NCBI GenBank assembly: GCA_025963955.1
Contig: JAOPZU010000091.1
Location: forward strand, 1-15,433
DNA from: Solirubrobacterales bacterium
Lineage (GTDB): Bacteria > Actinomycetota > Thermoleophilia > Solirubrobacterales > Solirubrobacteraceae
Direction of reading: 5' to 3'
DNA length: 15,433 nucleotides
Below, one piece after another: positions 1 through 6,601 of the stretch. The position numbers and the translations under genes were made by a program. Position 1 is the stretch's first letter. Each line of letters opens with the position of its first letter. The notes under the pieces are model-generated. The model saw nothing but the letters and a program-made list of their open reading frames with translations. It was not told the DNA's origin and did not search any database.

Positions 1-70
1 GGGCGGCGCCGGCCGCCGGCCGCCCGGCCTGATCTGGACGCGCACCGCCCGGGACGGCGATACTCACGGT

Positions 71-463
71 GTGAGCGATCGCAACGTGCTGGGTGGAGCG
101 CTCGAGCTCTGCGGGACCGAGCCCCTGACCGGCTTCTACCGCGACGGGTGCTGCGCCACCGGGCCCCAGGACCTCGGCAGCCACACCATCTGCGCCGTGG
201 TCACGGCCGAGTTCCTGGAGCACCAGCGCTCGATCGGCAACGACCTCGCCACGCCGATGCCGCAGTTCCGCTTCCCCGGCCTGGTCCCGGGTGACCGCTG
301 GTGCGTCACCGCCGCCAACTGGCTGCGCGCCCACCAGGACGGCGCCGCCGCCTTCGTCGTCCTGGCCAGCACGCACGAGCGCGCCCTGGACATCGTCCCC
401 CTCGACGTCCTGCGGGAGCACGCGGTCGACGTCCCGGCGGACCCGGGGTCGATCGCGGGGTAG
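71..463 (+). CDS. DUF2237 family protein, 130 aa
   Basis: I recognise a short, single-domain member of the DUF2237 family, whose biochemical role is not established. The whole protein is the domain: an N-terminal NVLGG motif (residues 5-9), a central GFYRDGCC block (21-28), GSHTICAVVT (36-45), a FPGLVPGDRWC block (68-78), and a C-terminal ATHE-like motif, here STHERALDIVPL (100-111). The conserved cysteines at 27/28, 41 and 78 are typical of the family and could suggest a redox or metal role, but that is speculation. The start is a GTG with no clear Shine-Dalgarno, and a small CTCAC-GGT-GTGAG dyad spans it. The stop lies 20 bp from the convergent ThyX-like gene. No operon partner is visible because the window begins 70 bp upstream. 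The family call is confident; a function is not. Confidence 0.88.
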   Translation: MSDRNVLGGALELCGTEPLTGFYRDGCCATGPQDLGSHTICAVVTAEFLEHQRSIGNDLATPMPQFRFPGLVPGDRWCVTAANWLRAHQDGAAAFVVLASTHERALDIVPLDVLREHAVDVPADPGSIAG

Positions 464-483
464 CCCGCGGAGGCGGACGGGCC

Positions 484-2106
484 TCAGCCCGCGCGCTCGG
501 GCAGCAGCTGGTCCAGCTTGGACTGCGTGCGCATCTCCGCGAGGATCCGCTCCAGGCGCGGCTCGTTGTCGTTGTCGACGTGCGTCATCGTGGCGGCGAC
601 CGCCGGATGCACGGCCGCGATCTGGCGGTGCATCTCGTGGGCGACCGCGCGGTAGGACGGGTGACCCTCGCGGCCCGAGCGCAGCTCGATGAGCTGCATG
701 GCCTCGCGCGCGTTGAGGTCCATGACGTAGCGGATGCGGTACCCGAGGCAGAGGGCGTACATCGCCACGCGCGGGTCGTGGCCGTCGTCGAGGATCCGTT
801 GGTGCGCCACCCGCGAGAGCTCGAGGGCGCGCCGGTACTCCCCGCCGCAGCCGGCCAGGTCGACGTCCTCGGGGACGCCCGCCCCGAGGTCGGGCGTCAG
901 CTTCTGCCACTGGACGGTGAGCATCCGGTGGCGCTGCAGGTCGCGGAAGGCGCCGTAGTCCGAGACGATCTCGAAGCGGTAGCGCAGCGCCTCGTAGCCG
1001 CGGCCCGGACGGTGACGGCGGTTGCGGCGGTTCCCGACGAGGTCGCCGAGCAGTGCGGTGCGCTCGTCCGTGCTGAGGGCCGAGAGGCGGATGCGGGCGT
1101 CCTCCTCCGAGACCCCGGAGGCCTCGAACAACAACGCGGCGAGCAGTGCGTCCTCGTCGCCGTCGACGTGCAGCAGCCGGACGGACGGGCGGCCCGTCGT
1201 CTCGTTCGCGGGCCGGTCCAGACCGAGGCGCGTGACCCAGCGCGCCGCGGCGGCGTCGCGCTCCTGCAGGTAGCCGATCCACTCGCCGCCGCGGTCCGGA
1301 CGGGGCACGCGGGAGACGAAGGAGGGCATGACGGCCTGCACGGCGTCGAGGATCTGCGTGCCGCACTCCCGGGCCTCGGGCAGCGGATGCGCGAGCAGGT
1401 GGAGGATCAGCTGCTCGTAGGTCTGGCCTGTTGCGTAGATCCCCATGTGCGACAGGGACGCGGCCGGCAGCAGGCCCCGCACCAGGTCGAGCGCCTTCGC
1501 CCCGATGGCCCGGTCGCGGGCCGGGCCGGGGTCCCCGGGAAAGGACTCGTCGACCCACGCGCGCACGCGGGGCAGGAGCCCGGAGTAGATGCCGAAGACC
1601 TCGTCCATCGACTGCTCGTAGACCGGGCCCAGGGCGGGATCGCGGTAGTAGCGGTAGCGCGGCGCGCGCGTGCCGGCGCCGTCCATCGGCACGTCATAGG
1701 CGATGTAGCGCGTGGACTGCTCCAGGTAGGCGCCCAGGCGGGGGCGCTGCAGCACCTTCGTCAGGACGTTGGAGACCCACTCGCAGGCGACGTGCGCCCC
1801 GCCGAGCTGCGCGACGCTGTCGTCCCCGTACCCGACGAAGATCCGCTCGTAGAGCTCGGCGGCACGCGTCCCCTCGGTGTCGTCGGCGTGGTGGGAGGGA
1901 GCGGATACCGGGGGCAGGGAGTCCGCGAACTCGTCCAGGAACATCCGGCGCAGGGTCCCCTGGTACCGCGAGTAGCGCGCGAACATCGCGCCCTTGACCG
2001 TCTCGGGCAGGTTCGTCAGGGCGAACACCGGGCGGTCCAGGTTGGTGACGTGCGGGGCCAGGCGCGCCTGCTCGTCGGGGGTGAAGCTGTCGACGGGGTA
2101 GTCCAT
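484..2106 (-). CDS. Tandem ThyX-like (FAD-dependent thymidylate synthase family) protein
   Basis: The 540-aa product is about twice the length of classical ThyX and appears to hold two ThyX-type halves. The N-half has YGDDSVAQLGG (93-103), then RPRLGAYLEQS-TRY (121-134), the position of the RHRx7S flavin/dUMP signature with His replaced by Pro. The C-half has QRHR (391-394) but Lys at the Ser position (402), followed by LNAREAMQLIELRSGREGHP (464-483), which resembles the ThyX NAR-SLxHFLxLR dUMP-binding helix. Long ThyX-family proteins of this kind occur in bacteria and are often annotated as thymidylate synthases, but their catalysis is uncertain. I chose the ATG at 2106. The frame stays open to an ATG at 2247, but those 47 residues are Arg/Ser/Pro-rich, lack an SD and run into the opposite promoter. 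The gene is convergent with DUF2237 and divergent from the sulfate operon. The fold call is good; the activity is doubtful. Confidence 0.8.
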   Translation of the reverse strand: MDYPVDSFTPDEQARLAPHVTNLDRPVFALTNLPETVKGAMFARYSRYQGTLRRMFLDEFADSLPPVSAPSHHADDTEGTRAAELYERIFVGYGDDSVAQLGGAHVACEWVSNVLTKVLQRPRLGAYLEQSTRYIAYDVPMDGAGTRAPRYRYYRDPALGPVYEQSMDEVFGIYSGLLPRVRAWVDESFPGDPGPARDRAIGAKALDLVRGLLPAASLSHMGIYATGQTYEQLILHLLAHPLPEARECGTQILDAVQAVMPSFVSRVPRPDRGGEWIGYLQERDAAAARWVTRLGLDRPANETTGRPSVRLLHVDGDEDALLAALLFEASGVSEEDARIRLSALSTDERTALLGDLVGNRRNRRHRPGRGYEALRYRFEIVSDYGAFRDLQRHRMLTVQWQKLTPDLGAGVPEDVDLAGCGGEYRRALELSRVAHQRILDDGHDPRVAMYALCLGYRIRYVMDLNAREAMQLIELRSGREGHPSYRAVAHEMHRQIAAVHPAVAATMTHVDNDNEPRLERILAEMRTQSKLDQLLPERAG

Positions 2107-2306
2107 GCGGGGGTCGGACCCTACCGGGCGGGGCGGCGGCCGGAGCCCCTGGCGTCCATTCCGCGCTGGCGTCTCGCGCCCGCTCGAGGAGCCGCTCCGC
2201 ACCCCATACTGCACGAAATCGGTAGGAAAATAGGGCACCAGTCCCATGGGGAACGTGTATTCTGTTGAATCCCTACTGGATTAACCATGTTTCGAAAGGT
2301 GTTGCC
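2107..2306. promoter_or_regulatory. Divergent promoter region between thyX-like gene and sulfate operon
   Basis: This is the only sizeable non-coding stretch besides the rrf2 leader. From about 2208 to 2300 it is clearly more AT-rich than the rest of the window, as expected of promoters. A possible rightward -10 is TATTCT (2258-2263), but I see no good -35 upstream of it. Two overlapping inverted repeats cover this spot: ATTC-N4-GAAT (2259-2270) and AATCC-N5-GGATT (2268-2282). A CCCATGGG palindrome lies at 2243-2250. The motif CCTACYG occurs at 2120, at 2273 (both +) and in reverse orientation near 2220. The dyads are plausible operator candidates for the sulfate operon, but the promoter elements are inferred by eye. 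Confidence 0.45.
2295..2300 (+). promoter_or_regulatory. Ribosome binding site that fixes the TTG start of the sulfate-binding protein
   Basis: AAAGGT lies six bases before the TTG at 2307. It supports that TTG over the in-frame TTG at 2265, which has no purine-rich sequence before it and would put 14 extra residues ahead of a compact lipoprotein signal peptide. Confidence 0.6.
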
Positions 2307-3341
2307 TTGAAGCGCTTCCTCCCGCTGTCCTCCGCCCTGCTGACCGCCTCGCTCGTGGTCGCCGGCTGCGGTGGCGCGTCGGACTCCACGGACGGCAGCG
2401 GTGGCGGCGCGAGCGCGTCCTCGGGCAAGGCGACCCTGTCGCTGGTCGCCTACTCCACGCCCCAGGTCGTCTACGACGAGCTCATCCCCGCCTTCAACAA
2501 GACGCCGGAGGGCAAGGGCATCGGCTTCAAGACGAGCTTCGGCGCCTCCGGCGACCAGAGCCGCGCCGTGGAGGCCGGTCAGAAGGCCGACGTCGTCTCC
2601 TTCTCCACCGAGCCCGACGTCACGCGCCTGGTCAAGGCGGGCCTCGTCGCCAAGGACTGGAACGCGACCCCGAACAAGGGCCTGGTGACCACGTCGCTCG
2701 TGTCGTTCATCGTGCGCAAGGGCAACCCGAAGCACATCAGGACCTGGGCCGACCTGCTGAAGCCGGGCGTCAAGGTCCTCACCCCGAACCCGTTCACCTC
2801 AGGCGCCGCGAAGTGGAACATCCTCGCGGCCTACGGCCAGGCCTCCGGCGGGGGCAAGGACGACGCCGCCGGCCTGAAGTACGTCGGCGACCTCATCAAG
2901 AAGCACGTCGTCGTCCAGGACAAGTCCGGGCGTGAGGCGCTGCAGAACTTCACCTCGGGCACGGGCGACGTCCTGCTCTCCTACGAGTACGAGGCGACGA
3001 CCGCGCAGCGCAAGGGCGAGAAGGTCGACTTCGTCACGCCGGACGACACGATCAAGATCAACATCGACATCGCGAAGACCGTCAAGGCGGACCCGGCGTC
3101 GCAGAAGTTCATCGACTACGTGCTCTCCAAGCCCGGACAGGAGGCGTTCGCGTCGTGGGGCTACCGCCCGGTCAACGCCGAGGTCCTGGCCGCGAACAAG
3201 GCGAAGTTCCCCGATCCGGCGCACGAGTTCACGATCGAGGACCTCGGCGGCTGGGCGAAGGTCAACGACACGCTCTTCGACCCGGACAAGGGCTCGATCG
3301 CGAAGATCGAGGCGGACGCCGGAGTGTCGACGGACAAGTGA
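2307..3341 (+). CDS. Sulfate/thiosulfate ABC transporter substrate-binding lipoprotein
   Basis: This is the extracytoplasmic receptor that captures sulfate and hands it to CysTW. From the TTG start (344 aa), a short KR-positive N-region and hydrophobic core lead to the lipobox VAGC, so Cys21 should be lipidated. A Gly/Ser-rich linker (about 22-40) follows, then the binding fold beginning TLSLVAYSTPQ. Family hallmarks include the DVVSFSTEPDV segment (95-105), KGNPKHIRTWADLLKPGV (138-155), the SGAAKWNILAAYG ligand-site segment (165-177), DVLLSYEYEA (221-230) and a late GYRPVN (285-290). The length and motif order match bacterial Sbp/CysP/SubI proteins. The gene leads the operon and its TGA overlaps the cysT GTG. 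Sulfate versus thiosulfate cannot be separated by eye. The symbol is left empty because sbp, cysP and subI are used for the same family. Confidence 0.92.
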   Translation: MKRFLPLSSALLTASLVVAGCGGASDSTDGSGGGASASSGKATLSLVAYSTPQVVYDELIPAFNKTPEGKGIGFKTSFGASGDQSRAVEAGQKADVVSFSTEPDVTRLVKAGLVAKDWNATPNKGLVTTSLVSFIVRKGNPKHIRTWADLLKPGVKVLTPNPFTSGAAKWNILAAYGQASGGGKDDAAGLKYVGDLIKKHVVVQDKSGREALQNFTSGTGDVLLSYEYEATTAQRKGEKVDFVTPDDTIKINIDIAKTVKADPASQKFIDYVLSKPGQEAFASWGYRPVNAEVLAANKAKFPDPAHEFTIEDLGGWAKVNDTLFDPDKGSIAKIEADAGVSTDK

Positions 3342-4231
3342 GCCCGTCGCTCGCCACCGACAACGGCCTCTCCGAGGTCCCGCCGGCATCGCCGGCGGGA
3401 CCTCCGGGTTGTTCCCGCCTTCGCGCGCGGCCGCACCGCCGCGCCCGCGCGGGCGGCACCGGGCCGCTCGGGACGGGCGTCGTCACGATCTGGCTCAGCC
3501 TGATCGTGCTGCTGCCGCTGGCCGCGGTCACGGCGAAGTCCTTCGACGACGGCGCCGGCCGGTTCTGGGACGTCGTCACCCAGCGCCAGGCGGTCAACGC
3601 GCTGATCTTCACGCTCGTCGTGTCGCTGCTGGCGGCCGCCATCAACGCAGTCATGGGGACGCTCGTGGCCTGGGTCCTCGTGCGGGACGACTTCCGCGGC
3701 AAGAGCGCGGTCAACGCGCTGATCGACCTGCCGTTCGCGCTCCCGACGATCGTCGCCGGGCTGACGCTGATCGCCCTCTACGGCAAGAACTCGCCGGTCG
3801 GCATCGACGTCACCTACACGCGCACGGCCGTCCTGCTGGCGCTGATGTTCGTCACGCTGCCGTTCGTGGTGCGGTCGGTGCAGCCCGTGCTGCTGGAGCT
3901 CGACCGCGAGATGGAGGAGGCGTCGACCTCGCTCGGTGCCAGTCCCGGTCAGACGTTCCGCCGCATCGTCCTGCCGAACCTGCGCCCCGCGATCCTCTCG
4001 GGCGCCGCGCTCAGCTTCGCCCGGGCGGTCGGCGAGTTCGGCTCGATCGTGCTGATCAGCGGCAACGTGCCGTTCAAGACCGAGGTCAGCGCGGTCTACA
4101 TCTTCAAGTTGCAGGAGTCGAGCGACAACCCGATCTCGGCGTCGGCCGTGTCGGTCGTGCTGCTCGGCGTGTCCCTCCTGGTGCTCATCGGCATCCGGGT
4201 CTTCGAGCGCCGGGGAGACCAGCGTGCTTGA
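3338..4231 (+). CDS. cysT: Sulfate ABC transporter permease CysT
   Basis: This is one of two inner-membrane permeases forming the sulfate channel with CysW. I chose the GTG at 3338, which overlaps the SBP stop as GTGA and gives 297 aa; no other in-frame ATG, GTG or TTG precedes the first membrane helix. About 45 residues of Pro/Arg-rich cytoplasmic tail come first, then TM1 (about 46-66) and further helices (about 88-115, 130-150, 163-185, 218-242, 267-286). The ATPase-coupling EAA loop is visible as EEASTSLGASPGQTFRRIVLP (193-213), ending in the canonical LP. FRGKSAVNALIDLPFALP (119-136) and ARAVGEFGS (228-236) are typical of CysT/CysW. The gene is translationally coupled on both sides. A perfect hairpin lies inside codons 13-23. 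CysT and CysW are told apart mainly by order. Confidence 0.92.
   Translation: MSPSLATDNGLSEVPPASPAGPPGCSRLRARPHRRARAGGTGPLGTGVVTIWLSLIVLLPLAAVTAKSFDDGAGRFWDVVTQRQAVNALIFTLVVSLLAAAINAVMGTLVAWVLVRDDFRGKSAVNALIDLPFALPTIVAGLTLIALYGKNSPVGIDVTYTRTAVLLALMFVTLPFVVRSVQPVLLELDREMEEASTSLGASPGQTFRRIVLPNLRPAILSGAALSFARAVGEFGSIVLISGNVPFKTEVSAVYIFKLQESSDNPISASAVSVVLLGVSLLVLIGIRVFERRGDQRA
3374..3404 (+). terminator. Perfect 14-bp-stem hairpin at the SBP/cysT junction (attenuator or mRNA stabiliser)
   Basis: The arm GAGGTCCCGCCGGC (3374-3387) is followed by the loop ATC and the exact reverse complement GCCGGCGGGACCTC (3391-3404). It starts 33 bp after the SBP stop and falls within codons 13-23 of cysT. No T-run follows, only CGGGTTGTTCCC. 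A structure between a binding-protein gene and its permeases is known in other ABC operons as a way to make more receptor than channel. That role here is inferred; the hairpin itself is read directly. Confidence 0.65.
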
Positions 4232-5036
4232 GCAGTCCCGTCCCGCGCGGCTCACCCTCCGCGTCGTCGCCCTCGGCTACCTGGCGCTGCTGCTCGGCAT
4301 CCCCGTCGGCGTCGTCCTCTACCGCACCTTCGAGCACGGGATCGCTCCCGTGTGGGACGCCATCACGACGCCCGCGGCGATCAGCGCGTTCACGCTCACG
4401 CTCGAGGTGGCGGCGATCGCCGTCCCGCTGAACACCGTCCTCGGCATCCTGACGGCGCTCGTCCTGGTGCGCGGGCGCTTCCGCGGCAAGGCGGTCCTCG
4501 AAGCGATCGTCGACCTCCCGTTCGCCATCAGCCCGATCGTCGTCGGCCTGGCGCTCGTGCTCGTGTACGGGCGCATCGGGTGGTTCGGCCCGTGGCTCGC
4601 CGACCACGGCATCCAGATCATCTTCAGCCTCCCGGGGATCGTCATCGCGACGGTGTTCGTCTCCCTGCCGTTCGTCGCCCGCGAGGTGGCGCCGGTCCTG
4701 CGGGAGATCGGCGACGAGCAGGAGCAGGCCGCCGCGACGCTCGGCGCGTCCTCCTGGCAGACCTTCACCCGCATCACCCTGCCCGCCATCCGCTGGGGCG
4801 TCGCCTACGGCATCGTCCTCACCGTCGCCCGCTGCATCGGTGAGTTCGGCGCCGTCAGCATCGTCAGCGGCAAGATCTCGGGGGAGACCGAGACGCTGAC
4901 CCTGCTCGTCGAGAAGCGCTTCAACAACTTCGACCTCGCGGGGGCGTACGCCGCCTCCGCGCTGCTGGCCATCATCGCGCTCGCGACGCTGCTGGCCATG
5001 ACCCGGCTCAACCCCCGGAAGGACCACCAGTCATGA
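4224..5036 (+). CDS. cysW: Sulfate ABC transporter permease CysW
   Basis: This is the second membrane permease of the sulfate importer and pairs with CysT. It has 270 aa, about the family's usual length. The GTG start at 4224 lies inside the end of cysT (8-bp overlap), with GGGGAGA at 4212-4218 as a good ribosome binding site. Membrane helices are apparent at about 13-33, 55-82, 93-117, 133-152, 194-215 and 240-258. The EAA coupling loop reads [21 protein letters not shown] (167-187). [23 protein letters not shown] and [16 protein letters not shown] are strongly CysW-like, as is the [15 protein letters not shown] segment (231-245) that separates CysW from CysT. Its stop overlaps the cysA ATG as ATGA, so the four genes should form one transcript. 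Confidence 0.94.
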   Translation: MLEQSRPARLTLRVVALGYLALLLGIPVGVVLYRTFEHGIAPVWDAITTPAAISAFTLTLEVAAIAVPLNTVLGILTALVLVRGRFRGKAVLEAIVDLPFAISPIVVGLALVLVYGRIGWFGPWLADHGIQIIFSLPGIVIATVFVSLPFVAREVAPVLREIGDEQEQAAATLGASSWQTFTRITLPAIRWGVAYGIVLTVARCIGEFGAVSIVSGKISGETETLTLLVEKRFNNFDLAGAYAASALLAIIALATLLAMTRLNPRKDHQS

Positions 5037-6040
5037 TCACCGTCGAGAACGTCGACAAGCACTACGGCGACTTCCACGCGCTCAAGGGCATCGACCTGGA
5101 GATCGCCTCCGGTTCGCTGACCGCGCTCCTCGGGCCTTCGGGCTCGGGTAAGTCGACGCTGCTGCGGGTGATAGCCGGCCTCGAGGTCCCGACCTCGGGC
5201 CGGGTGGTCCTCGACGGCCGCGACGTGACGAACCTGGCCCCGCAGCAGCGCGGGATCGGCTTCGTCTTCCAGCACTACGCCGCCTTCAAGCACATGACCG
5301 TCCGCGACAACGTCGCGTTCGGCCTGAAGATCCGCAAGAAGCCGAAGGCCGAGATCAAGGAGAAGACGGACGAGCTGCTGCGCGTCGTCGGGCTCGACGG
5401 CTACCAGCAGCGCTACCCGTCGCAGCTCTCCGGAGGCCAGCGGCAGCGCATGGCGCTCGCCCGTGCGCTCGCCATCGAGCCGGCGGTCCTGCTGCTCGAC
5501 GAGCCCTTCGGCGCCCTGGACGCCCAGGTCCGCGCCGAACTGCGGACCTGGCTGCGCCGCCTGCACGACGAGGTGCACGTCACCACCGTCCTGGTCACCC
5601 ACGACCAGGAGGAGGCGCTCGACGTCGCCGACACGATCGCCGTCATGGACGCGGGCGAGATCGCCCAGTCCGGCAAACCGCGCGACCTCTACGACGCGCC
5701 GTCGTCCGACTTCGTGATGTCGTTCCTCGGACCGGTGTCGCGGCTGGGCGAGGGCCTGGTCCGGCCGCACGACCTGGAGGTCCTCCTGGAGGCCCGCGAC
5801 GGCGCCCGCGAGGCGCAGGTCGTGCGCGTGGTCCACCTCGGCTTCGAGGTCCGCGTCGAGCTCCTGCTCGCCGACGGGAACGGCACGAGCGCGGACGGCG
5901 TCGGCGCCAGCGAGCCCGTCGTCGCCCAGATCACCCGTGCCGAGGCCGCCGCCCTCGAGCTCTCGGCGGGCGACATCGTCTGGGTCCGCGAGCAGCTCGG
6001 CACGCGCGGGGCGGACGGCCCGAAGGCCGCGGCGGCCTGA
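5033..6040 (+). CDS. cysA: Sulfate ABC transporter ATP-binding protein CysA
   Basis: This cytoplasmic ATPase powers sulfate import through CysTW. All nucleotide-binding motifs are intact: Walker [10 protein letters not shown] (34-42), Q-loop VFQHYAAF with Q80, signature LSGGQRQR (132-139), Walker B VLLLDEP with D156/E157, D-loop GALD (160-163) and the switch histidine in VTHD (H190). [21 protein letters not shown] is a CysA hallmark. A shortened C-terminal TOBE-like domain (about 236-322) begins [13 protein letters not shown] and ends with an Ala-rich tail. At 335 aa it is close to the usual 330-365. The ATG overlaps the cysW stop (ATGA). The gene ends the operon, with a terminator-like hairpin starting 3 bp after the stop. 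The substrate call rests on the operon as well as these motifs. Confidence 0.95.
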   Translation: MITVENVDKHYGDFHALKGIDLEIASGSLTALLGPSGSGKSTLLRVIAGLEVPTSGRVVLDGRDVTNLAPQQRGIGFVFQHYAAFKHMTVRDNVAFGLKIRKKPKAEIKEKTDELLRVVGLDGYQQRYPSQLSGGQRQRMALARALAIEPAVLLLDEPFGALDAQVRAELRTWLRRLHDEVHVTTVLVTHDQEEALDVADTIAVMDAGEIAQSGKPRDLYDAPSSDFVMSFLGPVSRLGEGLVRPHDLEVLLEARDGAREAQVVRVVHLGFEVRVELLLADGNGTSADGVGASEPVVAQITRAEAAALELSAGDIVWVREQLGTRGADGPKAAAA

Positions 6041-6042
6041 GC

Positions 6043-6063
6043 GGCGCTGGACGCGCCAGTGCC
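6043..6063 (+). terminator. Terminator-like hairpin after cysA
   Basis: GGCGCTGG (6043-6050) and CCAGTGCC (6056-6063) form an 8-bp stem with one G-U pair and a 5-nt loop, in the 40-bp gap between convergent cysA and rrf2. There is no T-tract, as is common in high-GC actinobacteria. The mirror strand would have an A-C mismatch, so it suits cysA transcripts better. Confidence 0.5.
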
Positions 6064-6080
6064 CCTGCGCCCTCCGCGCG

Positions 6081-6542
6081 CTACCGCGTGACCCAGGCCT
6101 CAGGGTCGTCCGCCAGCTTCAGCACCGCCGGCGGCAGGTCCCCGCTGGCGAGCGTGTCCAGCGTGACCGTCTCCAGCACCGCGCGGAGGTTGTGTCGCAC
6201 GGCGATCCAGACGCGCTGCAGGGGCTCCGCCGTTCCCTCGTAGGGGACGTCCTCCGGGCGCTGCCCGCGGACCGACGCGAGCGGACCGTCGACCGCGCGG
6301 ATGATGTCCGCCACGGAGATCTCCGCCGGCGCCCGGCCGAGCCAGTAGCCGCCGTCCGCGCCGCGCTGGCTGCGGACGAGACCGGCGTGGCGCAGGTCCC
6401 CGAGGATGTTCTCGAGGAACTTCATCGGGATTCCCTGGGTGGTCGCGATCGACTCGCCCTTGGTGGGGCGCTCACCGTCGGCGGCGGCCGCGAGGTGGAT
6501 CGCCGCCCGGACGGCGTAGTCGGCCTTCGCGGAGATGCGCAT
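6081..6542 (-). CDS. Rrf2-family transcriptional regulator without Fe-S cysteines
   Basis: This 153-aa winged-helix regulator shows a complete Rrf2 fold. It opens with MRISAKADYAVRAAIHLA. The recognition region IATTQGIPMKFLENILGDLRHAGLVRSQRG (32-61) is followed by the wing GADGGYWLGR (61-70) and the dimerisation helix start ISVADIIRAVDGP (75-87). The protein has no cysteine, so it cannot ligate a cluster as IscR, NsrR or RsrR do. In this it resembles CymR, the cysteine-metabolism repressor of Bacillus and Staphylococcus. It faces the sulfate operon tail to tail across 40 bp, and a sulfur-control role is inferred from that. The ATG at 6542 is preceded by a GAGAGG ribosome binding site (6553-6558). 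The frame stays open upstream, antisense to nuoN, but that part is not Rrf2-like. A 12-bp palindrome covers the start. Confidence 0.88.
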   Translation of the reverse strand: MRISAKADYAVRAAIHLAAAADGERPTKGESIATTQGIPMKFLENILGDLRHAGLVRSQRGADGGYWLGRAPAEISVADIIRAVDGPLASVRGQRPEDVPYEGTAEPLQRVWIAVRHNLRAVLETVTLDTLASGDLPPAVLKLADDPEAWVTR

Positions 6543-6552
6543 TGCGCGCAAT
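6541..6552. promoter_or_regulatory. Perfect 12-bp palindrome across the rrf2 start codon
   Basis: ATTGCGCGCAAT is self-complementary. It contains two bases of the start codon and fills the space up to the ribosome binding site. Rrf2 proteins often regulate themselves through dyads, so it is a candidate operator, but chance is not excluded in such GC-rich DNA. Confidence 0.35.
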
Positions 6553-6561
6553 CCTCTCGCA

Positions 6562-6586
6562 CCGGGCGGCGCGGCGCGCAGCCCGG
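6562..6586 (-). terminator. Terminator-like hairpin between nuoN and rrf2
   Basis: Read on the minus strand, CCGGGC (6586-6581) pairs with GCCCGG (6567-6562). Inside, after one T-C mismatch, GCGC pairs with GCGC around a GCC loop. It follows nuoN and ends three bases before the rrf2 ribosome binding site. A second CCGGGC at 6600-6595 could serve as an alternative 5' arm. Confidence 0.45.
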
Positions 6587-6601
6587 AGCGCCAAGCCCGG
6601 T

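Noticed and set aside
1..67. Possible gene ends at the left edge: a plus-strand frame ending AAPAAGRPA at a TGA (30-32), or a minus-strand GTG start at 67 open to the edge
   Set aside because: Too short, with no recognisable motif or ribosome binding site; neither can be supported.
63..75. CTCAC-GGT-GTGAG dyad across the DUF2237 start
   Set aside because: Five-base arms are expected by chance at this frequency, and there is no second copy or regulator to link it to.
463..482. GCCCG ... CGGGC inverted repeat between the convergent DUF2237 and ThyX-like genes
   Set aside because: Only five base pairs with a ten-base loop and no T-run; too weak to call a terminator in this GC content.
2107..2247. 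N-terminal 47-residue extension of the ThyX-like protein from an ATG at 2247
   Set aside because: There is no ribosome binding site, the residues are low-complexity Ser/Arg/Pro, and the extension would cover the divergent promoter region. The ATG at 2106 begins directly before recognisable sequence.
2243..2250. CCCATGGG palindrome in the divergent promoter region
   Set aside because: An 8-bp palindrome alone is weak evidence; recorded only as part of the regulatory region.
301..2268. A 655-residue plus-strand open frame antisense to the ThyX-like gene
   Set aside because: Its composition is Arg/Ala/Val/Gly-rich with no domain. It is the mirror of a real gene in very GC-rich DNA, where antisense frames lack stops. 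Similar long antisense frames at 6542-8362, 8287-9795, 10035-12020 and 12161-13420 were rejected for the same reason.
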